Below are positions 1-5,537 of a DNA stretch of 8,802 nt, one piece after another. The translations under genes and the position numbers were made by a program. Source of the DNA: Clostridium sp. CAG:921 (GTDB lineage Bacteria > Bacillota > Clostridia > TANB77 > CAG-465); NCBI GenBank assembly GCA_000433135.1, contig HF991942.1, positions 28,861 to 37,662 of the forward strand, in the 5' to 3' direction. The notes below the pieces were generated by a model. That model had not been told where the DNA came from, did not search any database, and saw only the letters and a list, made by a program, of their open reading frames with translations. How positions within the stretch are numbered: the stretch's first letter is position 1; every line of letters begins with the position of its first letter.

Positions 1-36
1 ACAAATTACAATATGAAGAATAGAATGGTGAAATTT

Positions 37-789
37 ATGAATAAAAAATTAGTAAAAGAATTTTTAATGATAACATTTATTATAATGATAGTATTTTGGG
101 GTGGTTGTACTTTAATTAGTCAAATGTTTAATCTAACAATAGATAATATATTTTTAAGAATTATGCACATTATTGGTGGATTTTCTCCAACAATAGCTTC
201 TTATATATCACTAAAAAGAAATAATGAAGTTAAAAATTTCAAAGAATGGTTAAAAAGGATTTTTGATATAAAACACAATATTTTTACTTATGTTTTAATA
301 ATTTTGTTTGTGGCTATTTACTATATTTTAGGTTGCGCTATAAATGGATTTGAATTTGGAACTCCTATATTTATGCTTATAGTAATTTTACCGATGATGT
401 TAGTTGGTGGTGGAAATGAAGAAGTTGGTTGGCGAATGATTTTACAGCCAGAATTAGAAAAAAAATATGGATTTAATTTGGCAACAATTTTTACTGCTAC
501 TATTTGGTGGTTATGGCATTTACCAATATTTTTTATAAAAGGAACTGCTAATTCAAATATGAATTATTTTCTATTTGGAATAATGTGTTTAATGTTAAGT
601 TATGTTCTTGCTACAATAAGAAAAATATCAAATGGAGTATTTCCTTGCATATTAACACATTGCCTAATAAATGGCTTATCAGCAATATTTTTGTTTAATT
701 ATAGTTTGTTAAGTTGTTGTGTAAGTTTAATTGTAACAATAATAGTATCAATGTCAATTTTAAATATAAATAAAAGATGTGTAAGTTAA
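37..789 (+). CDS. CPBP-family intramembrane metalloprotease (Abi/CAAX-protease-like)
   Basis: Polytopic membrane protein of the CPBP (CAAX protease and bacteriocin-processing) family. Numbering from an upstream ATG at position 13, it has the hallmark E136-E137-x3-R141 motif (NEEVGWR), a second box WWLWHLPIF with H169, and a third box THCLIN with H216 and N220. Glu and His residues of this family form the metal-dependent active site inside the membrane. Hydrophobic segments lie near residues 18-40, 50-66, 91-110, 117-132, 155-175, 184-200 and 210-245. I prefer the ATG at 37 because GGTGA (27-31) sits 5 bases upstream, whereas the ATG at 13 has no visible ribosome site. Family members act in bacteriocin self-immunity, peptide maturation or prenyl-protein processing, but no bacteriocin gene is visible here, so the substrate is unknown. 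The family call is firm; the role is not. Confidence 0.9.
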   Translation: MNKKLVKEFLMITFIIMIVFWGGCTLISQMFNLTIDNIFLRIMHIIGGFSPTIASYISLKRNNEVKNFKEWLKRIFDIKHNIFTYVLIILFVAIYYILGCAINGFEFGTPIFMLIVILPMMLVGGGNEEVGWRMILQPELEKKYGFNLATIFTATIWWLWHLPIFFIKGTANSNMNYFLFGIMCLMLSYVLATIRKISNGVFPCILTHCLINGLSAIFLFNYSLLSCCVSLIVTIIVSMSILNINKRCVS

Positions 790-802
790 TTACAGATTAA
801 AA

Positions 803-823
803 GATAAATTTTTATCATTTTTT
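803..823 (+). terminator. weak terminator-like hairpin after the CPBP gene
   Basis: GATAA (803-807) can pair with TTATC (812-816) around a 4-base loop, followed by a T-run at 818-823. It lies 14 bases past the CPBP stop codon. The stem is short and has only one G-C pair at its base, so this is a weak call. Confidence 0.3.
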
Positions 824-856
824 AACAATATATAAAATTATTTAATGATGTTTTAG

Positions 857-1080
857 TTGCTCGGAATATGCTCGATAATATTTTTGCAAATGCTCATAAA
901 TAGTATATTACAGAGCATAGACTACTACCATCTGCACCAAGAATACAGATTAGAAGTCAAATTTCTAACCTGTATTTTTTTGCGTGATTTCAAGAAAAAG
1001 CTACATTTTATAGGCGCCTTGGAACTGTTCCAAAAAGTTCTAAAAAATACTCTATAATGTATATTAAATGTCGGAATTGT
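857..1080 (+). promoter_or_regulatory. Structured non-coding leader upstream of the repA remnant
   Basis: No convincing gene occupies this stretch. ATGCTC occurs twice (868-873 and 890-895), and GAGCAT (913-918) can pair with either copy, giving mutually exclusive hairpins upstream of a strong intrinsic terminator (942-981). Further down are a perfect 7-bp inverted repeat, TTGGAAC-T-GTTCCAA (1019-1033), and a consensus -10 box TATAAT (1053-1058) just ahead of repA. This is the arrangement of an attenuated or antisense-regulated replication gene, with an operator-like palindrome close to a promoter. The pairing is seen directly; the regulatory role is inferred. The adjacent repA is broken, so the leader may now be a relic. 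Confidence 0.5.
942..981 (+). terminator. Strong Rho-independent terminator (possible attenuator)
   Basis: The arms 942-955 and 963-976 form a 14-bp stem with a single A-C mismatch (949/969) and a 7-base loop, followed by T977-T981. The opposite strand has no T-tail after the stem, so it works in the + direction. It lies in a leader well before the repA start rather than just after a gene, which suggests transcription attenuation. Confidence 0.75.
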
Positions 1081-1436
1081 ATGTCAGGAAAAATTTTTAA
1101 TCTTTGATAAGTCTATCAAATACCAATGGAGTTATTCTTTAACAAAAATTATAAAGATAACTTAAATTCGGATAGCAAAATTCTTTATGGCTTTTTACTA
1201 AATAGACTAACATTATCAGCAAAAAATAATTGGGTGATGAAGAAGGAAATGTTTTTCTAATATTTACTAGAAAAGAAGTACAAGAATTATTAGGGTTATC
1301 TGATAAAACAGTTACAAAAGCTTTTAAACAATTAAAGAATTGTAAATTAATATATGAGAAAAAGCAAGGTGCAAATAAACCTAATTTGATTTATGTTGGA
1401 AAGATAGAACATGATAAAAATCTTATATGGTGTTAG
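1081..1436 (+). pseudogene. repA: repA remnant (RepA_N replication initiator, broken)
   Basis: Read across two frames, this gives the N-terminal DNA-binding domain of a RepA_N initiator, the type found on Firmicute plasmids and integrative elements. From the ATG at 1081 the frame reads MSGKIFNL, then consecutive stops TGA TAA (1105-1110), then VYQIPMELFFN and SKILYGFLLNRLTLS. Near 1232 (AATTGGGTGATGAAG) one base appears to be missing. The sequence continues in another frame from 1233 as DEEGNVFLIFTRKEVQELLG, then SDKTVTKAFKQLKN and KPNLIYVGKI. Homology ends around 1410, with an early TAG at 1434-1436, so the C-terminal part is gone. Two stops, one frameshift and a truncation make it non-functional. 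The gene identity is good; the exact original start is uncertain. Confidence 0.8.
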
Positions 1437-1459
1437 AATAGATATATAGACACAAAATT

Positions 1460-1487
1460 TTGCGAATAGCCAAAAAAATGATATAAT
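1460..1487 (+). promoter_or_regulatory. Putative sigma-A promoter of the AlbA_2-domain gene
   Basis: TTGCGA (1460-1465) and TATAAT (1482-1487) are separated by 16 bases, 33 bases before the ATG at 1521. That gene also has a good ribosome site, AGAGGTGAT (1509-1517). The control region thus looks intact even though the gene is damaged. Confidence 0.5.
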
Positions 1488-1520
1488 TTATATAGAAGAA
1501 TAGTAGTAAGAGGTGATGAA

Positions 1521-2003
1521 ATGACAGAAAAAGAAGTAATAGAAGCAATAGAATTTATGAAAAAATATCAAACAAAGACAGATAAAATTGAAACTAAAAC
1601 AGCTGAAAAAGGTTATCCAAAGAAATGATATGATACAATTTCAGCTTTTGCAAATAAATCAGGTGGAATTATAATTTTTGGAATAAATGAGAATAATAAA
1701 TTTATAGAACAAGATATATATGATGTAAATGATTTACAAAAACAAATAGCATCATTATGTGTAGAATCTATGGAGCCAAAAATTAGACCAGAGTTTTTAC
1801 CTATTACATACAATAATAAAAATCTACTTGCAGTTAAAATTAATGAAATTCCACAAAAACAAAAACCTTGTTACTATAAAGGTTCTGGTATGTTAAAAGG
1901 CTCATATATTAGAGTGGGAGATTCTGATGAGCATATGACAGATAGTGAAATATATAGTTTGCAAAGTTATAGAGAGGGAACAAAAGAAAAACTAAATGAA
2001 AGT
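1521..2003 (+). pseudogene. AlbA_2 (Schlafen-AAA_4-like) domain gene with in-frame TGA, 3'-truncated
   Basis: From the ATG at 1521, after ribosome site AGAGGTGAT, the frame reads MTEKEVIEAIEFMKKYQ, then KTAEKGYPKK, then a TGA at codon 36 (1626-1628). It continues unbroken as YDTISAFANKSGGIIIFGI and later GSYIRVGDSDEHMTDSEIY. This is the Schlafen AlbA_2 domain found in many Firmicute putative transcriptional regulators and RecG-like proteins. In the family the segment is usually PK, one or two residues, then YDT(I/L)SAFAN, so the TGA replaces one sense codon (TTA to TGA would do it). The winged-helix C-terminal part expected in the family is missing: at about 2000-2016 the frame runs into a tyrosine-recombinase tail. 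Translation restarting at the ATG at 1770 would give only a fragment. I call it a pseudogene; recoding of the TGA is unlikely. Confidence 0.75.
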
Positions 2004-2210
2004 ATAGAAATAAAAAGTCATATGTTAAGACATACATATGGTACAAGGTGTATTGAAGCTGGAATGCCTGCTGTTGTACTTCGAAGGTTGATGGGTCATA
2101 AAGATATAAAAGTTACATTAAATACTTATACATCAGTGTTTAACAAGTTTAAAGAAAATGAGATTGATAAAGTAAATAATTATTTAGTTAATAATAATTT
2201 AAATATATAG
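2004..2210 (+). pseudogene. Tyrosine recombinase/integrase, C-terminal catalytic remnant
   Basis: After the AlbA_2 fragment the same open frame encodes the end of a phage-type integrase: HMLRHTYGTRCIEAGMP (H-x2-R box), LMGHKDIKVTLNTYTS (the His box and the tyrosine nucleophile) and a basic tail ending NNNLNI. The arm-binding domain, the core-binding domain and the first catalytic Arg are absent, so it cannot be an active recombinase. It resembles the Tn916/ICE class and is related to, but clearly different from, the complete integrase at 3930-5243 (IEAGMPAVVLRRLMGH against IEAGISLPVLQTLMGH). It probably marks the int end of an older element whose interior was deleted, joining its repA end, the regulator gene and the int tail within about 1.1 kb. 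The junction lies within roughly 2000-2016. Confidence 0.8.
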
Positions 2211-2225
2211 ATAAAAGTTTTATTT

Positions 2226-2253
2226 TTGATTGTAAAAGTTGGTGTAGTATGAT
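2226..2253 (+). promoter_or_regulatory. Putative promoter of the S8 protease gene
   Basis: TTGATT (2226-2231) and TATGAT (2248-2253) are spaced by 16 bases. The predicted start near 2260 leaves a leader of about 45 bases containing the ribosome site GAGGGGGA (2293-2300). It lies after the end of the integrase remnant, so the protease has its own transcription unit. Confidence 0.45.
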
Positions 2254-2304
2254 ATTATTTATTCGTAGAGTAAGGTTTTTAAAATTTATCTTGAGGGGGA
2301 TAAT

Positions 2305-3666
2305 ATGGTAAATTTAAATATAAAAAAAATAACTGATAAAGATGTAGAAGATATGATGGCTGGCATAGAAGATAATAACTTATTAAGAGATGGATTATGT
2401 GGATATGATTTAAGTAACGTTGACTTATCAGAATTAAGTTTGGGAAGTTTTAAAAGATTAAGTTTTGATGAAAAAACAATATTTTCTGAAGAACAATTAG
2501 AACAATTTCATCCATTTGAACAATTAGAACTATCCAAATCTCCTGGCGAGTCGATAAAAGAATTACACAATATGGGGATAGATGGGGCTGGCATAAAAAT
2601 TGCAGTGATAGATAGTAATATTGATATTAATCAGGAATTATTTAGTAGTTCAAAAATAGAATTTATTGAAACTGAAAGATCTGGTAAAAAAGAAGTTCAT
2701 GGGGCAACTGTGCTATCAGCATTATTAGGTGTAGTCCCTAATGCTGAAATTAGATATTATGCAGATAATAAATATGACAAAAATAGAGATAAAAATATAT
2801 TAGGATATATAAATGATATAATTGAAAATAGTGAAATAAAAATAATATCAATGTCGTCAAATATTAGAGATATAGAAATGAAAAATAAAATATATGAATT
2901 ATTGCGACATAAGGGTATAACTTTAATTGATTCTAATACCTTTTATAAAAATTTTACATATTGTTTTAGGGAATTTGATGAATGTGGAAATGAGAAATTT
3001 GAAGAAGCTTTTTGTGAAGCAGAGGAAATTGATTTAGAAGAAACACAAAAGGCTGTAAAAGAAAAAATAAAAAAATATTTTGATGAGTATGGTATAAATG
3101 ATGAAAACGTTGAATTATCATTGGAAAAATTAAGAACTAAATTATTAAATGAGGGGAAAGAGGATATAGTAAATGGGATAGATAAATTTAGAGAATACAT
3201 AGTAAATGATAATGTTTATGGCAAAGATGGTATTAATTATAAAAGAAAACAAAATGAAAGAAAAGAGGAAGAAAGAGAGAGAATAAGGAATAACAGTGTT
3301 GAAATACCATGTGGAGGTAGAACTTTTGTAGGAAAAGGTGGAATATATAAATATTTTGCTACTTGTAGTGCTAGTTACACTATTCCACAGTGTGCAGGAT
3401 TGTATGCTCTTGCTAAACAAGTTAATGGAGAATTAAGTTTTGAGAATTTTATAAATATCTGTAAAGAAAGTTCATTAAAAGTTGATAACAGAAGTATTAT
3501 AAATCCATTACAAATGATAGATTTAGTACAAAAACAACAAAATATTGAAACTAATAATTTCTTTAGCCAACTCAAAGCTTTAGTAAATGAAAGTAAAATT
3601 GATATAAGTATCGAAACTAGTAAGGAAGATCAAAGAAATAGAATAAATGAAGATTATCAATTATAA
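2305..3666 (+). CDS. Cytosolic subtilisin-like serine protease (peptidase S8), divergent
   Basis: Subtilase of 453 aa with no signal peptide or membrane segment, so probably cytoplasmic. The catalytic landmarks align in order: Asp103 in KIAVIDSNID (usually D-T/S-G), His132 in EVHGATVLSALLG (usually HGT), oxyanion Asn211 in GITLIDSN, and Ser357 in SASYTIPQCAGLYALA, which keeps the S-x3-P-x2-AG spacing of the usual GTSMAxPxVAG box. Residues 30-60 (GYDLSNVDLSELSLGSF) form a short Leu/Asp-rich N-terminal segment before the domain. The Asn211-Ser357 interval is about 146 residues, roughly double that of subtilisin, because of a charged insert (about 240-330) rich in Glu/Lys/Arg and probably helical. 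The ATG at 2305 follows GAGGGGGA by 4 bases. No partner peptide, transporter or inhibitor gene is adjacent. The family is confident; the substrate is unknown. Confidence 0.87.
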   Translation: MVNLNIKKITDKDVEDMMAGIEDNNLLRDGLCGYDLSNVDLSELSLGSFKRLSFDEKTIFSEEQLEQFHPFEQLELSKSPGESIKELHNMGIDGAGIKIAVIDSNIDINQELFSSSKIEFIETERSGKKEVHGATVLSALLGVVPNAEIRYYADNKYDKNRDKNILGYINDIIENSEIKIISMSSNIRDIEMKNKIYELLRHKGITLIDSNTFYKNFTYCFREFDECGNEKFEEAFCEAEEIDLEETQKAVKEKIKKYFDEYGINDENVELSLEKLRTKLLNEGKEDIVNGIDKFREYIVNDNVYGKDGINYKRKQNERKEEERERIRNNSVEIPCGGRTFVGKGGIYKYFATCSASYTIPQCAGLYALAKQVNGELSFENFINICKESSLKVDNRSIINPLQMIDLVQKQQNIETNNFFSQLKALVNESKIDISIETSKEDQRNRINEDYQL

Positions 3667-3678
3667 ATGTTTTATTCT

Positions 3679-3738
3679 TGGAATGTAACTTATTGCATTC
3701 CATTTCTATTTGGTATTGCAACAAGGAATGCAATACCA
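3679..3738. repeat. Cluster of three overlapping inverted repeats after the protease gene
   Basis: Three alternative stems share sequence. TGGAATG (3679-3685) pairs with CATTCCA (3696-3702). TATTGCATTCC (3691-3701) pairs with GGAATGCAATA (3725-3735). TGGTATTGCA (3711-3720) pairs with TGCAATACCA (3729-3738). All are perfect, at 7, 11 and 10 bp. The T-tails are poor, so they are weak as terminators; recombinase or regulator binding is an alternative. Confidence 0.65.
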
Positions 3739-3800
3739 TAAATTTTGAAAGAGTTTTAGAAAGTCGTAGAATTGAAAAATGTTGATTTCAACGTATATAA

Positions 3801-3830
3801 ACGAAAAAGCAAGGCTATAAACCTTGCTTT
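3801..3830 (-). terminator. Rho-independent terminator downstream of the tRNA 3'-end fragment
   Basis: The 9-bp perfect stem AAAGCAAGG (3806-3814) / CCTTGCTTT (3822-3830) has a 7-base loop. On the minus strand it is followed by a run of Ts (GCTTTTTCG), so it terminates leftward transcription. It begins 4 bases beyond the CCA of the tRNA-like fragment, where a tRNA transcription unit normally ends. This suggests the sequence to the left was originally the flank of a tRNA gene. Confidence 0.7.
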
Positions 3831-3834
3831 ATTT

Positions 3835-3848
3835 GGTCGGAGTGACAG
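3835..3848 (-). other. Candidate attachment site: tRNA 3'-end fragment (probably tRNA-Pro)
   Basis: Read on the minus strand, this is CTGTCACTCCGACC followed by A: the 3' strand of the T-arm stem, a CACTCCG acceptor strand, discriminator A and CCA. The upstream half of a tRNA is missing (the sequence diverges to TTATTAATA before it), so it is a duplicated tail, as left when an element integrates into a tRNA 3' end. A 5' acceptor strand CGGAGTG would pair with it; such CGG-starting tRNAs are typically tRNA-Pro, which is an inference. The integrase gene ends about 80 bases away, as expected at an att site. The partner site is not in the window. Confidence 0.6.
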
Positions 3849-3905
3849 TATTAATAATCCTATAAACTTATTTATTTCTCAATGTTCTTTCACTTTATTT
3901 TATAT

Positions 3906-3931
3906 TCTAGAAATCTATTCTAGATTTTTTT
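3906..3931. terminator. Hairpin at the 3' end of the integrase gene
   Basis: TCTAGAA (3906-3912) and TTCTAGA (3918-3924) form a perfect 7-bp stem with a 5-base loop, followed by seven Ts (3925-3931) on the plus strand. It abuts the integrase stop codon (3930-3932, minus). The T-run favours terminating plus-strand transcripts that would run antisense into int; for int itself the tail is weaker. Confidence 0.5.
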
Positions 3932-5243
3932 ACATCTCATTACTATTTAAATAATCAATATATTTTTGTTTTTCTTTTTGTTGATAATAGTTATAAATAT
4001 TACTATAAGTATCAATAGTTGTTTGTATTTTATCGTGTCCCATTAGTGTTTGAAGTACTGGTAATGAAATCCCAGCTTCAATACATCTAGTTGCAAAAGT
4101 ATGTCTAAGACAATGTGTATTTATATCTCGTTTTATACCTATATTATTACAAATTCTTTTAAATGAAGAGTTTATTGCAGTTGTTGTAATAAGGTTTCCA
4201 TCATCTTTACAAAATAACAAATGCTCTTTGTTTAATTTTATTGATTTAGAAATTTCTATTGCTTGTTGCAAAGAAGATTTATATAATTCATTTATTTCAA
4301 CAGTTCTAGTACCATTTTTAGTAGTAGAAGTATTTGAATTATGGATTATTATTTTACCTTTTTTATCTTTGGTTAATATTTTATATATTTTTATTTGTTC
4401 GCTTTCAAAATCTACATCATCAATATTTAGTGCTAAAGCTTCTCCAACTCTAACACCAGTATGAAGTAGTAGAAGAAATATATTTTTGTATTTAACATTA
4501 TTTGTTATAATATATTCTTCAAATTTCTTTTGTTCTGTAAATGTTAAAGCTTCAATTTGTTTATCTGCTTTTTTACTTTTAGGTTTTTCAATTTGATTTA
4601 TACCAGTAAAGAAATTTTTAGTTATATACATATTATCAAGTGCATATTCAAAAATTCTTCTTACCATAGTAAAATCTTTCTTTATCAATGAATTAGATTT
4701 GATTCTTTCATCCTCTAAAAATTTTTCAATTTGTTCTCTTGTTACTTTTTCTATTGGGATATTTGCAAATTTATATGCCTTAATTCTATTTAAAGTACAC
4801 ATATTAGTGTTATATGCATTACCACCAATTTTTCCTTTCCTATATTTTGACTCTTCTAATTCTTGACCTATTCCTGCAATAGTAACAGATTGTTTATCTA
4901 TATTAATTGGCATACCGTTTTCTTTGGCATATATTTTGTATTTAAACATTTTTTCAATTGCTTCATCTTCTGCTTTAGCAGTAAATGTTTTCTTAATAGC
5001 TTTTCTTGTTTTTGGGTCAATTCCAATAGTAAGAACTGCTTTTGATTGTGTTGTAAAATAGAATTTATCACAATTTTTTGTATCTTTACAATTTTTACAT
5101 TTCTTACATTTTGATAAATCTTTTCTATTATTACAAATAGTTCTGTCTTTACATTTTTTACAAGTAGGGCACATATTTGTATCTGAAGCTTTTCTAAGTT
5201 TTCTACATATATATGTACCTGTTGTATATCCTTTTTGTTTCAA
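3930..5243 (-). CDS. int: Tyrosine integrase with duplicated Cys-rich N-terminus
   Basis: Site-specific recombinase of the tyrosine family. Numbering from the upstream ATG at 5261: two Cys repeats (C31, C34, C37, C43 and C52, C55, C58, C64), an arm-binding-like segment (about 66-110, LTIGIDPKTRKAIKKTF), a SAM-like core-binding domain (about 145-235), and the catalytic domain with R271 (LHTGVRVGEAL), K315 (TTKNGTRTVEI), H383-x2-R386 (HCLRHTFATR), H409 (LMGHD) and nucleophile Y419 (TIDTYS). All catalytic residues are present, so it is probably active. I prefer the TTG at 5243 because AGGAGG (5258-5253) lies 9 bases upstream of it, whereas the ATG at 5261 lacks a ribosome site and contains that AGGAGG within its first codons. 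It points towards the tRNA-end fragment. The upstream gap carries possible RNA control signals. Confidence 0.93.
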   Translation of the reverse strand: MKQKGYTTGTYICRKLRKASDTNMCPTCKKCKDRTICNNRKDLSKCKKCKNCKDTKNCDKFYFTTQSKAVLTIGIDPKTRKAIKKTFTAKAEDEAIEKMFKYKIYAKENGMPINIDKQSVTIAGIGQELEESKYRKGKIGGNAYNTNMCTLNRIKAYKFANIPIEKVTREQIEKFLEDERIKSNSLIKKDFTMVRRIFEYALDNMYITKNFFTGINQIEKPKSKKADKQIEALTFTEQKKFEEYIITNNVKYKNIFLLLLHTGVRVGEALALNIDDVDFESEQIKIYKILTKDKKGKIIIHNSNTSTTKNGTRTVEINELYKSSLQQAIEISKSIKLNKEHLLFCKDDGNLITTTAINSSFKRICNNIGIKRDINTHCLRHTFATRCIEAGISLPVLQTLMGHDKIQTTIDTYSNIYNYYQQKEKQKYIDYLNSNEM

Positions 5244-5246
5244 TTT

Positions 5247-5344
5247 GTATTTCCTCCTCATATTTAATAAAATTAAAGGAAATACCTTGCTAAAATATTA
5301 AAATTATTGTATAATTTGAGTGGATGTTTAGAAAAGTATTTCCT
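5247..5344 (-). promoter_or_regulatory. Possible RNA switch over the integrase ribosome site
   Basis: On the minus strand AGGAAATAC occurs at 5344-5336 and again at 5255-5247, where it overlaps half of the AGGAGG ribosome site of int. Its exact complement GTATTTCCT lies between them at 5285-5277. The middle copy can therefore pair 9 of 9 with either flanking copy but not both: with the downstream copy it covers the ribosome site, with the upstream copy it frees it. The three 9-mers are seen directly; the switch is inferred. Confidence 0.5.
5287..5315 (+). promoter_or_regulatory. Sigma-A-like promoter, antisense to the xis-int leader
   Basis: TTGCTA (5287-5292), a spacer of exactly 17 bases, and TATAAT (5310-5315) point to the right, opposite to int. 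A terminator follows about 40 bases on, and no gene lies between. Confidence 0.5.
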
Positions 5345-5390
5345 AAATGTTTTGGAAGATTTAATGTGCTATATTAAGTCTTCCTTTTTT
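5322..5390 (+). ncRNA. Candidate small antisense RNA between xis and int (about 70 nt)
   Basis: A near-consensus promoter (5287-5315) and an excellent terminator (5354-5390) bracket a stretch without a gene. The predicted RNA is complementary to the leader of an xis-int message, including the first AGGAAATAC element (5344-5336), and to the last codon of xis. It could therefore shift the hairpin choice at the int ribosome site. The promoter and terminator are seen; the RNA itself and its role are inferred. I know of no named family for it. Confidence 0.4.
5354..5390 (+). terminator. Rho-independent terminator in the xis-int gap
   Basis: A 12-bp stem (5354-5365 with 5373-5384, one G-U pair), a 7-base loop (5366-5372) and six Ts (5385-5390) on the plus strand. 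The opposite strand has no T-tail (it reads AAAACATTT), so it stops rightward transcription and overlaps the 3' end of the xis remnant. Confidence 0.75.
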
Positions 5391-5535
5391 AATTATTTGT
5401 TTCTAAAAAAACTTTGTGGCTTAAAAATTCATTTAAGCTATCTGCTTTTACCCAGAATTTCCTACCAATCTTTATACTAGGAAATTCTTCTGAATGAAAA
5501 AGCTTTAAACATTTTTCTCTTCCAATGTGTAAATT
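5389..5535 (-). pseudogene. xis: Excisionase/HTH-17-like DNA-binding protein, 5'-truncated
   Basis: The minus strand encodes NLHIGREKCLKLFHSEEF, then PSIKIGRKFWVKADSLNEFL and a TAA stop. This is the winged-helix excisionase pattern (recognition helix, then PSIKIGR wing, then an acidic helix) of Tn916-like elements, and its place just upstream of int fits. The first 10-15 residues of the domain are missing. Upstream of about 5535 the frame continues only as sequence antisense to the DUF6076 gene (an upstream TTG at 5589 gives the non-homologous MYMGQIAYHLHYHLNYTC), and no ribosome site is seen. It is probably inactive, which would leave int without a directionality factor. An alternative is expression from a chimeric start. 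Confidence 0.72.
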
Positions 5536-5537
5536 AC

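Larger units (their letters stand above)
3835..5535 (-). mobile_element. Left end of a tRNA-integrated element (att, int, xis remnant)
   Basis: A tRNA 3'-end fragment, a complete tyrosine integrase pointing at it, and an excisionase fragment upstream form the standard end module of Tn916-like or phage-like integrative elements. The element interior would lie to the right. Excisionase homology stops near 5535, where an opposing DUF6076 fragment begins, so the module has been rearranged there. No conjugation genes are visible in the window, and the far end is not seen. Confidence 0.55.

Noticed and set aside
857..1057. 66-codon open frame (+) starting at 857
   Set aside because: It runs through the leader hairpins and the terminator, uses codons unlike the real genes, has no ribosome site, and makes no recognisable protein.
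1626..1628. TGA read as Trp or selenocysteine
   Set aside because: The window uses TGG for Trp many times and no other gene has an in-frame TGA. I see no SECIS-like hairpin just downstream, and no selenoprotein family has this segment.
1613..1813. Minus-strand open frame opposite the AlbA_2 gene
   Set aside because: It is the antisense of a clearly recognisable domain and has no ribosome site.
2943..3575. Three minus-strand open frames opposite the S8 protease gene
   Set aside because: All are shadows of the protease, Ser/Phe-rich because they are antisense to AT-rich lysine and glutamate codons.
3835..3848. A complete tRNA gene at this position
   Set aside because: Only the 3' end is present; the sequence upstream on the minus strand (TTATTAATA) cannot form the T-loop, anticodon or D arms.
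3772..3954. 60-codon open frame (+) across the att region
   Set aside because: It reads through a terminator, the tRNA-end fragment and another hairpin, with no ribosome site or homology.
4228..5045. Plus-strand open frames opposite int
   Set aside because: Antisense shadows of the integrase; their hydrophobic look comes from reversed lysine codons.
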